The notes: a model not told the origin generated them from the sequence alone. 18,074 nt of DNA from Gemmatimonadota bacterium (GCA_019348475.1 JAHWJJ010000022.1:1-18074), one strand, 5' to 3'. Shown: positions 7,660 through 15,123, counted from the stretch's first letter. A program made the numbers and translations.

Positions 7660-10134
7660 TTGTTCGTTCAGGTCGCGCTCCCCCTGCCCATGCCGCGTAC
7701 CTTCACGTACGCCGTTCCGCCCGAAATGCGCGCCGCCGCGCGGCCGGGCGCGCGGGTGCTGGTGCCGTTCGCGAACCGCGAGAAGATCGGCTGGATCGAC
7801 CGGGTGGCCGACGCGCCGGAGCGGCCGGACCGCGTCAAGCCCGTCGCGGCGGTGCTGGACGCGCATCCCAGCGCCACGCCCACCATCCTGAAGCTCTGCC
7901 GCTGGATCGCGGACTATTACCTGGCTCCGCTGGGGCTGGTGCTGCGGACGGCGCTCCCCACGGGGCTCACGGACTCGTCCACCGATTACATCCAGCTGGT
8001 CAGCGAGCCGGCGGGGGGGGACCTGTCGCCGCTGGAACTGAAGCTGGTGGCCTGGCTGCTGGACAAGCAGGGGCCGCAGGCGGTGCTGCGGCTGCGGCGC
8101 GAGCTGGGGGACCACTCGTGGTGGCCCGTGATCCGGCGGATGGAGTCGCTGGGCGCGGTGCGCGTGGACACCGAGGGGCCGCGGGTGGAGCCGCCGGTCC
8201 GCACCCGACGCGTGCTGCGCATCGCCCGCGAGCTGCCCACCCTGCTGGCGCGGGAACAGGCGTTCGGGCGGGCCAGGCGGCAGCGCGAGGCGTATGAGAC
8301 GCTGGAGTCGCTGGGCGGGCGCGCGGAGGCGGCGCACCTGACGGCGGGGCTGGGGTTCGCGCCCGAAATCGTGCGCCAGCTGGTAAAGAAGGGGCTGGTG
8401 AGCACCGAGGACGAGGTGGTGCCGCGCGACCCGTACGCCGCCATGCGCGTGGCGGAGGCGCCGCGGCTGCATCCCACCGACGCACAGGCCGGCGTGATCC
8501 GCGCGCTGGTGAAGGCCAGCCGCACGCGCCAGCCGGGCACCTTCCTTCTCCGCGGCGTCACCGGATCGGGAAAGACCCTCGTCTACATCGAGCTGCTGCG
8601 CGAGGTGGTAGACCGGCAGGGGAAGACGGCGGTCGTCCTGGTCCCCGAGATCGCGCTGACCCCGCAGACCGTCGGGCGATTCAAGGCGGTGTTCGGCGAC
8701 CGGGTGGCCGTGCTGCACTCCGCGCTCAGCGAGGGCGAGCGGTACGACGAGTGGCGGTCGCTGCGCGCCGGTGAAAAGCAGATCGTCGTCGGTGCGCGGT
8801 CGGCCATCTTTGCGCCGCTGGCCAACCTGGGCGCGGTGATCGTGGACGAGGAGCACGAGGGCTCGTACAAGCAGGGCGAGGCGCCCCGCTACCACGCCCG
8901 CGAGGTGGCCGTGGTCCGTTCCGCCCTGGAAGGGGCGGTCTGCGTCCTGGGCTCCGCGACGCCCTCGCTGGAGAGCTGGGTCAACGCGAGGAGCGGCAAA
9001 TACGCGCTGCTGGAGCTTCCGGAGCGGGTGGGCGGGCAGGCGCTGCCGCCGATCCGCGTCGTTGACCTGCGCGCGGAACGCAAGCGGGTGAAGAAGACGA
9101 CGGGGCCGCTGCAGGAGCCCGCGCCCGTCATCCTGAGCGACGTCCTGGTAGAGGCGGTGCGGGAGCGGATCGCGCGCGCGGAGCAGACCATCCTGCTGCT
9201 GAACCGCCGCGGCTACGCCACCTTCGTGCAGTGCCGCGAGTGCGGGCTGGTGTGGCACTGCCCGCAGTGCAACGTGTCGCTGACCTTTCACCGGCGCCGC
9301 GCGCGGCTCACCTGCCACTACTGCCTGCACGAGGAGGCGGCGCCCAGGCTGTGCCCCGCGTGCGGATCGGACGACCTGAGCTTCAGGGGCGTGGGGACCG
9401 AGCAGGTGGAGCGCGCGGTGGAAGAGGCGTTCCCCGCCGCCCGCATCGCCCGGATGGACGTGGACACCACCGCGGGCAAGTGGGCGCACCACACCATCCT
9501 GGCCAAGGTGGAGCGCGGCGAGGTCGACATCCTGCTGGGGACGCAGATGATCGCCAAGGGGCTGGACTTTCCCAACGTGACGCTGGTGGGGGTGATCAAC
9601 GCGGACACGGGGATCAACCTCCCCGACTTCCGCGCCACGGAGCGCACCTTTCAGCTGCTGACCCAGGTGGCGGGGCGGGCGGGGCGGGGGCCCAGGGGCG
9701 GGGAAGTGTTCATCCAGACGGCGCTCCCCAACCACTACGCGGTGGAGACCGCCATGCAGCACGACTTCGTCGGTTTCGCGGAGCGCGAGATCGAGACGCG
9801 CCGCGAGCCCGCGTATCCGCCCTTCTCGCGCCTGGTGAACGTGGTGGTGAGCGGGACGGAGGAGGCGGCCACGCAGGAGGCCGCCGTGGCCGCGGCGGAC
9901 TGGGTGAGCGGCCTGCTGGCCGCGCGCAAGGTGCGCGACGTGGCGCTGGTGGGACCCGCGCCCTGCCCCATCGACCGCATCCGGGGCCGCTGGCGCTGGC
10001 ACTTCATCCTGCGCTCGCCCAGCGCGAAGACGCTGGGAAAGGTGGCTCGCTACTTCTTCGAGAAGTACAGCGTGAGCGGCGGCAAGGCCGAGCTCCGCAT
10101 CGCCATCGACCGCGACCCCGTGGCGCTGCTGTAG
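7660..10134 (+). CDS. priA: Primosomal protein N' (replication restart helicase PriA)
   Basis: PriA recognises stalled or collapsed replication forks and reloads the replicative helicase in the cytoplasm. The 824-residue product starts FVQVALPLPMPRTFTYAVP, matching the family's N-terminal DNA-binding domain. A winged-helix region follows, then the superfamily 2 helicase core: Walker A GVTGSGKT at 299-306 and the DEEH box at 396-399. The zinc-binding insert has eight cysteines in four CxxC pairs from Cys525 to Cys568. LLGTQMIAKGLDFPNV and VAGRAGRG are the late helicase motifs. The start at TTG 7660 is inferred from family alignment, because upstream codons run through a terminator hairpin and a tandem repeat. 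ATG at 7690 is the fallback but would cut the conserved VALPLP strand. No clear ribosome site is visible. It appears to be transcribed alone. Confidence 0.96.
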   Translation: MFVQVALPLPMPRTFTYAVPPEMRAAARPGARVLVPFANREKIGWIDRVADAPERPDRVKPVAAVLDAHPSATPTILKLCRWIADYYLAPLGLVLRTALPTGLTDSSTDYIQLVSEPAGGDLSPLELKLVAWLLDKQGPQAVLRLRRELGDHSWWPVIRRMESLGAVRVDTEGPRVEPPVRTRRVLRIARELPTLLAREQAFGRARRQREAYETLESLGGRAEAAHLTAGLGFAPEIVRQLVKKGLVSTEDEVVPRDPYAAMRVAEAPRLHPTDAQAGVIRALVKASRTRQPGTFLLRGVTGSGKTLVYIELLREVVDRQGKTAVVLVPEIALTPQTVGRFKAVFGDRVAVLHSALSEGERYDEWRSLRAGEKQIVVGARSAIFAPLANLGAVIVDEEHEGSYKQGEAPRYHAREVAVVRSALEGAVCVLGSATPSLESWVNARSGKYALLELPERVGGQALPPIRVVDLRAERKRVKKTTGPLQEPAPVILSDVLVEAVRERIARAEQTILLLNRRGYATFVQCRECGLVWHCPQCNVSLTFHRRRARLTCHYCLHEEAAPRLCPACGSDDLSFRGVGTEQVERAVEEAFPAARIARMDVDTTAGKWAHHTILAKVERGEVDILLGTQMIAKGLDFPNVTLVGVINADTGINLPDFRATERTFQLLTQVAGRAGRGPRGGEVFIQTALPNHYAVETAMQHDFVGFAEREIETRREPAYPPFSRLVNVVVSGTEEAATQEAAVAAADWVSGLLAARKVRDVALVGPAPCPIDRIRGRWRWHFILRSPSAKTLGKVARYFFEKYSVSGGKAELRIAIDRDPVALL

Positions 10135-10137
10135 GGG

Positions 10138-10157
10138 GGCGGGATTCAGGTCCCGCC
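10138..10157 (+). terminator. Hairpin directly after priA
   Basis: A perfect 7-bp stem GGCGGGA/TCCCGCC with a 6-base loop begins 4 bases after the priA stop. There is no T-run, so it could act as a Rho-linked or RNA-stabilising hairpin rather than a true intrinsic terminator. Confidence 0.4.
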
Positions 10158-10232
10158 GCGAGGAGCGCGCGCCATTCTGGACGCGTACGCCGGCGACGCG
10201 CGGCGAGCGAAGCCCCCCGCGCGGTGCAGATG

Positions 10233-10303
10233 AGCGGGTGAACCCGCTGCTGGGACGGCGACAAGCCCCGTCCCGGCTCGCTTGCGCTCGCCGAACGGGG
10301 CTT
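10233..10303. repeat. Overlapping inverted repeats with alternative pairings
   Basis: Three inverted repeats are packed here. AGCGGGT at 10233-10239 faces ACCCGCT at 10242-10248. GGGACGG at 10252-10258 can pair with CCGTCCC at 10268-10274. AAGCCCCGT at 10263-10271 can pair with ACGGGGCTT at 10295-10303. The last two overlap and cannot form together. The third resembles the AAGCCCCGC stem at 7501-7525. It may be a terminator, a dispersed repeat or a leader structure for the following hydrolase gene, whose start is 82 bases downstream. Confidence 0.5.
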
Positions 10304-10385
10304 CAACTTCAATCGCGGGACCGTCCTGCCCGGCGTCGTCCAAACGTTCTTCCGGGCCCCCTCCCCTGCAATCCGGAGAACGCCC

Positions 10386-11387
10386 GTGAGCTTCCGCCGC
10401 AATCGCATCGCACTCGCCGCCCTCTTCGTGGCGCTGCTCCCCGCCACGGCGTGCGCGGGGCCGCGCGCCCAGCCGGCGCCGGTGCCGGTGCCGCGGGAAG
10501 GCTTCGTGGCGGGGGCGGACGGAGTGCGGCTGTACTACCGGCTTGCGGGCTCGGGGCGGGACACGGTGGTGGTCCTGCACGGCGGGCCGGGCGTGGGTCA
10601 CCAGGTGCTGGCGCCGGACCTGGAGCCGCTGGAGCGGCAGTACACGGTGCTGTACTACGACCAGCGCGGCGGCGGGCGCTCCGGGCTTCCCGACACCACG
10701 CTGCTGGGAATGGACCGCTTTGTGGAGGACCTGGAGGCCGTGCGGCGGCACTTCGGGATGGAGCGGGTGACGCTGCTGGCGCACTCGTTCGGTCCGCTGC
10801 TGGCGGCGAGCTACGCCCGCTCGTACCCCCATCGCGTGGAGCGGATGGTATTCGTGGGCGCCATCGGCCCCCGCCGCGCCGACGGCGCCGCGTTCGCGCA
10901 GGCCCAGGCCCAGCAGCGCGATACGGCTCGGGAGCGGCGCTGGCGCGTGATCGTGGAGCGCATTCGAACCGGCACGCCGGGCGACGCGGTGGATGCCTGC
11001 CGGGACTACGAGGAGATGATGCGCGAGGCGGCTGCCGCCCGGGGCACGCCCCGCAGCCGCGGCACCTCGTGCGAGGCGCCGCCCGAGGCCGTGCAGTACG
11101 GGTACCGCCACACGAGCCAGCGGACGCCGCGCAGCCTGGGCGACTGGGACTTTACCGGCGCGCTGGGCCACGTGCGGGCCCCGCTGCTGGTGATCACCGG
11201 AGACCGTGACGAGACGCCGCTCGCCGGGCACCGCGCCTGGGCCGCCGCCGTCCCAAACGGCCGCCTGCTGGTGATCCCCGGTGCCGGCCACGCTCCCCAC
11301 GTGGAGGCGCCCGGCGTCTTCTTTCCCGCCGTGGAGGCGTTCCTGGCCGGCGGCTGGCCCGCGGGCGCGGAGGATCCCACCCCGTAG
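10386..11387 (+). CDS. Exported alpha/beta hydrolase, proline-iminopeptidase-like
   Basis: The 333-residue protein begins with Arg-rich RRNR, a hydrophobic core and PATACAG, which fits either signal peptidase I cleavage or a weak lipobox (Cys23). The fold motifs follow the S33 pattern. HGGPG (65-69) forms the oxyanion loop, DQRGGGRSG follows a core strand, and the nucleophile Ser134 sits in AHSFG (Ala in place of the first Gly). Asp275 is in GDRDETP and His302 in GAGHAPH. Proteins of this group cleave N-terminal proline or other amides and esters; the substrate here is unknown. The GTG start at 10386 is supported by GGAGAA at 10375-10380 with suitable spacing. The cap region at about 165-255 is short and charged. 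A strong bidirectional terminator about 100 bases downstream suggests a single-gene unit. Confidence 0.88.
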   Translation: MSFRRNRIALAALFVALLPATACAGPRAQPAPVPVPREGFVAGADGVRLYYRLAGSGRDTVVVLHGGPGVGHQVLAPDLEPLERQYTVLYYDQRGGGRSGLPDTTLLGMDRFVEDLEAVRRHFGMERVTLLAHSFGPLLAASYARSYPHRVERMVFVGAIGPRRADGAAFAQAQAQQRDTARERRWRVIVERIRTGTPGDAVDACRDYEEMMREAAAARGTPRSRGTSCEAPPEAVQYGYRHTSQRTPRSLGDWDFTGALGHVRAPLLVITGDRDETPLAGHRAWAAAVPNGRLLVIPGAGHAPHVEAPGVFFPAVEAFLAGGWPAGAEDPTP

Positions 11388-11486
11388 CGCCGTCCGGCGA
11401 AATCCTCTCCGAACGCCGCTCGCCGTGGGATGCGGCCGGTGCCGGTCTGGAGGGGCCGGGGATCAGGCGGAGCCGCGGACAAAAGC

Positions 11487-11522
11487 GAGAGACGCGGAAG
11501 GCGCATCCGCGTCTCTCCTTTT
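11487..11522. terminator. Strong, probably bidirectional intrinsic terminator
   Basis: A perfect 12-bp stem (GAGAGACGCGGA at 11487-11498, TCCGCGTCTCTC at 11506-11517) with a 7-base loop is followed by TTTT at 11519-11522 and preceded by AAAA at 11481-11484. It closes the alpha/beta hydrolase unit. The gene-free stretch 11388-11886 otherwise holds this terminator, the candidate operator below and no supported reading frame. Confidence 0.85.
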
Positions 11523-11618
11523 CTCCGCGACCCACAGGGGAGGCGGTCCTGCATGTGACCTCGTCCGCCGGAACGCGTCCCTATGGGGACAGCCGCGGGA
11601 TCGGCGCCGCGAAAATCC

Positions 11619-11662
11619 TTGACACAAGATGTAGTGCGGAGCTTGACCTTTCCTGCTACATG
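11619..11662 (+). promoter_or_regulatory. Candidate promoter/operator upstream of HNH gene
   Basis: A perfect -35-like TTGACA at 11619-11624 merges into GACACAAGATGTAGT, which resembles the TACA/TGTA dyad bound by BlaI/MecI-type repressors. A second TTGACC lies at 11643-11648. ATGTAG at 11629-11634 is mirrored by CTACAT at 11656-11661, giving a larger interrupted dyad. No good -10 hexamer stands 16-18 bases downstream of the first TTGACA. The leader to the HNH start is then about 225 bases. Regulator identity is inference. Confidence 0.35.
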
Positions 11663-11886
11663 TGCCAGCTTTCACGTTGACCGCCACCCGATCGTGCGGC
11701 GGCCCTTCTCCCCGCGACATCGTTTCCGGATCGTGTCGCGCGTGCGCCCGGTCCGTGATGGATGGGGGGGCGCCCGGCGGGGAGCGGCACAGGCCTTCGC
11801 ACGGTACTTGAACTGAACCTTTTCACAGCCGGGCCGGAGCGCACGAACAGGAAACGCCCTCAACGCGAAAGGAGGCGAGCAAGCAC

Positions 11887-12507
11887 ATGGGGTGTCTGGC
11901 GCTGAACGCATCCTACGAACCGCTTACGATTCTGCCGGTGGAGCGGGCCCTGCGGCTGGTGTTCGACCGCAAGGCCGAGGTGCTCGAGGCCGACGACGCG
12001 CGCGTCTTTCGCTCCGAAAGGGAGCGGGTGGCCGCGCCGCTGGTGATCCGGCTGAAGCGGTTTGTGCACGTGCCGCGCAGGTTCAGGCGGCAGGTTACCA
12101 ACACCTTTCTGTTCGCGCGGGACGGGTACCGCTGCCAGTACTGCGGCCGGCACAAGGGCCAGCTGCGGGGCCGCGAGTTCCTTACGCGCGACCACGTGCT
12201 TCCCATCTCGCGGGGCGGCCTGAACACCTGGGACAACGTCGCCACTGCGTGCTCCGGGTGCAACAACCGCAAGGCCAGCCACCTGCCCGAGGAGATCGGG
12301 ATGCACCTGCTGCACAGGCCCACGGAGCCCAACTACGTGGAGCTGGTGTGGGCGGTGCGCCGCGTGACCGCCGTGCAAGCCAAGTACATCGCGATGTTCT
12401 ATGGCGAGGAAGTGCTGGCCGCGCTGCTCAAGCACACGGACGAGGACCACGCGCACAGTCAAGCGCACGCGCACGACCACGCGCGTCACCTGACGCTGGT
12501 GGACTGA
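11887..12507 (+). CDS. HNH endonuclease family protein with His-rich tail
   Basis: The 206-residue protein has a McrA-like HNH domain at about 83-130. Zinc ligands are Cys83-x2-Cys86 and Cys122-x2-Cys125. The catalytic segment is Asp102-His103-Val, with Asn117 following and N-x-K in CNNRKASH after the second knuckle. The N-terminal 75 residues (MGCLALNASYEPL, then a basic stretch) are typical of stand-alone bacterial HNH proteins of this group, which are often annotated but poorly characterised. The last 25 residues hold seven histidines (183, 188, 190, 194, 196, 198, 201) with Asp/Glu, which looks like a metal-binding tail. The start is firm: AAAGGAGG at 11868-11875, 11 bases before the ATG. 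No methylase or restriction partner is adjacent, so a role in DNA repair, defence or RNA processing is open. Confidence 0.9.
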   Translation: MGCLALNASYEPLTILPVERALRLVFDRKAEVLEADDARVFRSERERVAAPLVIRLKRFVHVPRRFRRQVTNTFLFARDGYRCQYCGRHKGQLRGREFLTRDHVLPISRGGLNTWDNVATACSGCNNRKASHLPEEIGMHLLHRPTEPNYVELVWAVRRVTAVQAKYIAMFYGEEVLAALLKHTDEDHAHSQAHAHDHARHLTLVD

Positions 12508-12547
12508 AGGCGGGCCCGTCGATTCCGACCGGCCCGCCTTCTCTTTT
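12507..12547 (+). terminator. Intrinsic terminator overlapping HNH stop
   Basis: AAGGCGGGCC at 12507-12516 pairs with GGCCCGCCTT at 12531-12540. An inner GTCG/CGAC stem with a 4-base loop caps it, and TTTT follows at 12544-12547. The first base of the stem is the last base of the HNH stop codon. Confidence 0.88.
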
Positions 12548-12603
12548 GCGGAGGTCACCCACTGTCGAGGGCCTTAGCACCTCACCCGAAGTGCGGACGG
12601 AGT

Positions 12604-13137
12604 ATGTGGTGGCGACATTGGTGGATTGCTGCGCTCGGTGCGTGCGTCGAACCATCGCCGCAAGTCCGGAGTGCCGCCGCAGCTGATACCATCGCGGTCG
12701 ATCAAAGACGCTGTGTTTTGCCGGCCGGAGCACCTGCCGACGACGCGCATCTCGTTCGCTGTGCTGAGCTGTTCGTCATCCGCAACGGCTACACCGATCT
12801 GCCGCCCGTGCCCGACAGCACGCAATGGGTCAGCGAATTCATGGACGTCGGCGTTCCGCATCGGCGCAACCAGCTGAAAAGGCGGGCCTCCATGCTGTGC
12901 CGAGCCGAGAGGCCGGGTGGCCGTCTCGCCAGGGTTGTTTTTCCCTACGGCCCGGGGCAAGGTCCGCCCCCGTTGATCACTGAAGACGGAGGGCGGATGG
13001 AGCCGCCACCCGCCGCACGCGCGGTGGAGATCTCGCTCGAGCTGACCATGCACATGGTCCACCGGGACATCAATCTTTCAGCGGCAGCCTCGATTCCGGA
13101 CTGCCGTCGCATCACCGATCCGCCCGCGCCGGGCTGA
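12604..13137 (+). CDS. Putative lipoprotein of unknown function
   Basis: The product has 177 residues. MWWRHWWIAALGAC gives a very short, Trp-rich lipoprotein signal with a good lipobox (Leu11-Gly-Ala-Cys14). The mature part contains RCAELFVIRNGYTDLPPVPD (residues 52-71), a conserved-looking helix and loop that I have an impression of from other bacterial hypothetical proteins but cannot name. Cysteines at 37, 53, 99 and 167 could form two disulfides in the periplasm. GC content is lower and codon use less biased than in the flanking genes, which could mean recent arrival. The start at 12604 follows the HNH terminator by 56 bases, and no clear ribosome site is seen. The end overlaps a good promoter reading onward. 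Confidence 0.6.
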   Translation: MWWRHWWIAALGACVEPSPQVRSAAAADTIAVDQRRCVLPAGAPADDAHLVRCAELFVIRNGYTDLPPVPDSTQWVSEFMDVGVPHRRNQLKRRASMLCRAERPGGRLARVVFPYGPGQGPPPLITEDGGRMEPPPAARAVEISLELTMHMVHRDINLSAAASIPDCRRITDPPAPG

Positions 13138-13162
13138 CAGGCCGCCGCGCCGGCCGTATTCT
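13134..13162 (+). promoter_or_regulatory. Sigma70-type promoter candidate
   Basis: CTGACA at 13134-13139 and TATTCT at 13157-13162 are separated by exactly 17 bases. They match five of six and four of six positions of the TTGACA/TATAAT consensus. The -35 box overlaps the stop codon of the preceding lipoprotein gene. The only thing downstream is the gene remnant at 13338-13489, so this may be a surviving promoter of a lost gene. Confidence 0.5.
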
Positions 13163-13337
13163 CGGGTTCCGATCTTCGGAGTGTTCATCGCGTGTACGCG
13201 CTCGTTTTGCGCCCGATAGGGAACCCCTGATCCGCCACGATTGCGCACGTCGAGCCGGGGCCTGTCTTGTGACCGCGCAAGGCGGGTTGCGTGTCACGGG
13301 AGACCATCCTCATCGTTCTTCATCATCCCGATCTCCG

Positions 13338-13489
13338 CTGCTGGGCGACGCCGACGAGCTGGTCGCGGTTGCGCCCACCCGCCTGGTGAGCTGGGGGACC
13401 TCCGCTTCGACGTGGACGCCGCGGGACGCGCCACCGGGATCACGCTGACCTACAACCGCAACGTGATCCCCGGCACGCGGGTGCGGTAG
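13338..13489 (+). pseudogene. Frameshifted remnant of a C-terminal hydrolase-type domain
   Basis: One frame (from 13338) reads LLGDADELVAVAPTRLVSWG and then loses sense. Another frame (13397 to the TAG at 13487-13489) reads DLRFDVDAAGRATGITLTYN and ends normally. Together they resemble the VxPTRF ... LxFxxDxxGRVxGL pattern seen at the C-terminal end of several secreted serine hydrolases and beta-lactamase-related proteins. A frameshift near 13386-13396 would join them. No catalytic part survives upstream. The gene-free stretch 13138-13601 therefore holds a promoter, this remnant and the palindrome before the M20 gene. The family is inferred from a short pattern only. Confidence 0.4.
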
Positions 13490-13522
13490 CGGACTCCGCG
13501 AAGAGGGTGATGCGGGTCCCCC

Positions 13523-13548
13523 GCCGTGGCGCGGCGCCGCGCCACGGC
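13523..13548. repeat. 26-bp perfect palindrome
   Basis: Every base from 13523 to 13535 is complementary to 13548 down to 13536; the half-site is GCCGTGGCGCGGC. There is no spacer and no T-run. It sits 2 bases before TACATT (13550-13555), a possible -10 element, and 54 bases before the M20 peptidase start. This placement suits an operator for a dimeric regulator, though a cruciform or transcript hairpin is also possible. Confidence 0.7.
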
Positions 13549-13601
13549 CTACATTCGCGGCGGACCGCCGGACCCGTTCGCATCAACTCAAACATCCGCC
13601 C

Positions 13602-14849
13602 ATGCACCCCGCCCGCATGATCGCGGCGGCGCTTCCGGCGCTGCTGATCGCATCCGCCGCGCACGCGCAGCTCCCCGTGCCCAACCGCGACCCGCGCGTG
13701 CGCCAGGCGCTGGAGCACGCGCGCGCCGGCGAGCCGCAGACCATCGAGGACCAGATCGCCATCTGCCAGATCGAGGCGCCGCCGTTCAAGGAACAGCGCC
13801 GCGCGGAGGACTTTCGTCGGCGGCTGGAGGCGCTGGGGCTGCGCAACGTGCGCATCGACGCCGAGGGGAACGTGATCGCCGAGCGGCCGGGAAACCCCGG
13901 CGAGCCCGTCGTCGTGATCTCCGGTCACCTGGACACGGTGTTTCCCGAGGGGACGGACGTCACCGTGCGGCGCGAAGGGACCACGCTGCGCGCGCCCGGC
14001 ATCGGCGACGACTGCCGCGGGCTGGCCGTCCTGCTGGGGGTGGCCCGCGCTCTGGACCAGGCGCGGGTGCGCACGCGCGGCACCATCGTCTTCGTGGGCA
14101 CCGTGGGCGAGGAGGGGGCGGGGAACCTGCGCGGGGTGCGCCACCTGTTCAGCACCGAGCTGCGGGACCGCGTGGACTACTTCATCTCCGTGGACGGCAC
14201 CGGGCTGGGGCTGACGAAGGATGCGGTCGGCAGCCACCGCTACACCGTCACCTACCGCGGCCCCGGCGGCCACAGCTACGGCGACTTCGGCGCGCCCAAT
14301 CCCGTGCACGCGCTCGGCCGCGCCGTCGCGAAGGTGGCGGAGTTCCAGGTGCCGGCGGACCCGCGCGTCACCTTCAGCGTGGGGGTGGTCGAGGGCGGCA
14401 CGTCGGTGAACTCCATCGCCATGACCGCGTCCATGCAGGTGGACATGCGCTCGGTGGATGCGGCCGCGCTCGACGCGCTGGACGCGCGCTTCCAGGCCGC
14501 CATCCGCCAGGCGCTGGACGAGGAGAACGCGCGCTGGAGCCGCGGCGACCGCCTTGTGCTGGAGATCGACACCATCGGCATTCGCCCGGCCGGCAAGCAG
14601 CCCGCGGACGCGACGATCGTCCGCGCGGCGACGGACGCGGGGCGCGCGCTGGGCTTCGACGTCCCGGCGATCGCCAGCAGCACGGACGCCAACATCCCCA
14701 TCAGCCTGGGCGTTCCAGCCGTCACCATCGACGGCGGCGGGCGCGGCGGCGGCGCGCACTCGCTGGGGGAGTGGTTCGATACGACCGACAGCCACCTGGG
14801 CACGCAGTGGGCGCTGCTCTTCGTGCTCACCCTGGCCGGGGTGCGGTGA
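13602..14849 (+). CDS. Secreted M20-family metallopeptidase
   Basis: The 415-residue protein has a clear signal peptide (MIAAALPALLIASAAHA, cut before Gln23). The di-zinc site of M20/M28-type co-catalytic peptidases is complete: His109-x-Asp111 in GHLDT, Asp136 or Asp137 in GIGDDCRG, the Glu170-Glu171 pair in VGEEGAGN, Asp198 in SVDGTG, and His386 in GGGAHSLGEW. The insert from about 208 to 320 (GGHSYGDFG at 222-230) is the dimerisation domain. It probably trims peptides or N-acyl amino acids outside the cytoplasm. ATG at 13602 or 13617 would both keep the signal peptide; the first is chosen by length, and neither has a good ribosome site. The stop overlaps the GTG of the next small gene, so the two are likely cotranscribed. 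Confidence 0.92.
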   Translation: MHPARMIAAALPALLIASAAHAQLPVPNRDPRVRQALEHARAGEPQTIEDQIAICQIEAPPFKEQRRAEDFRRRLEALGLRNVRIDAEGNVIAERPGNPGEPVVVISGHLDTVFPEGTDVTVRREGTTLRAPGIGDDCRGLAVLLGVARALDQARVRTRGTIVFVGTVGEEGAGNLRGVRHLFSTELRDRVDYFISVDGTGLGLTKDAVGSHRYTVTYRGPGGHSYGDFGAPNPVHALGRAVAKVAEFQVPADPRVTFSVGVVEGGTSVNSIAMTASMQVDMRSVDAAALDALDARFQAAIRQALDEENARWSRGDRLVLEIDTIGIRPAGKQPADATIVRAATDAGRALGFDVPAIASSTDANIPISLGVPAVTIDGGGRGGGAHSLGEWFDTTDSHLGTQWALLFVLTLAGVR

Positions 14850-15121
14850 CGCGGATGCGCCGGCTGCGCCTTCTGCTGCTCCTGATCCTGCTGCCCCTGG
14901 CGTACGTCTCCCTGCGCGAGACAGTGGCGGTGGATGCGTGCGTGGAGCAGGGCGGCAGCTACGACTACCGCACGCGCCGGTGCGACATGGCCGCCTCGCA
15001 CCCGTACCGGCCCTTCGCGGAGCGGCACGGCGTCCTGATCGGCGCGACGATCATCGCGCTGGCGGGCGCCGGCGTGGCCGTGTGGCTGCGCCGCCGCGCC
15101 CTGCGCGAGCGCGGACGATGA
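14846..15121 (+). CDS. Small two-helix membrane protein
   Basis: The product has 91 residues from GTG 14846, whose GTGA overlaps the M20 stop; ATG at 14855 gives 88. Residues about 8-24 (LRLLLLLILLPLAYVSL) and 66-83 (VLIGATIIALAGAGVAVWL) are membrane helices. Between them is a loop with two cysteines in DACVEQGGSYDYRTRRCD, probably a disulfide loop outside the cytoplasmic membrane. The C-terminus is Arg-rich and cytoplasmic by the positive-inside rule. Family not recognised; the C-x-x-GGSxDY-x-C pattern feels like a recurring small-protein motif. Overlap with the peptidase gene suggests a linked role, such as anchoring or helping export, but this is inference. Confidence 0.65.
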   Translation: MTRMRRLRLLLLLILLPLAYVSLRETVAVDACVEQGGSYDYRTRRCDMAASHPYRPFAERHGVLIGATIIALAGAGVAVWLRRRALRERGR

Positions 15122-15123
15122 GC

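Noticed and set aside
7603..10002. Long minus-strand frame opposite priA.
   Set aside because: It is a shadow of priA, with His/Arg/Gln-rich sequence lacking any domain signal.
10233..10248. Operator from the AGCGGGT/ACCCGCT dyad alone.
   Set aside because: The half-sites are short, with a 2-base gap, and are common by chance in DNA of this composition; it was kept only as part of the hairpin cluster.
11583..11816. 77-residue plus-strand frame between the hydrolase terminator and the HNH gene.
   Set aside because: It has no ribosome site and an Arg-rich random composition, and it overlaps the candidate operator.
13440..14795. 451-residue minus-strand frame opposite the M20 peptidase.
   Set aside because: It is the antisense of a peptidase with a full catalytic site and signal peptide; the reverse product has no motif.
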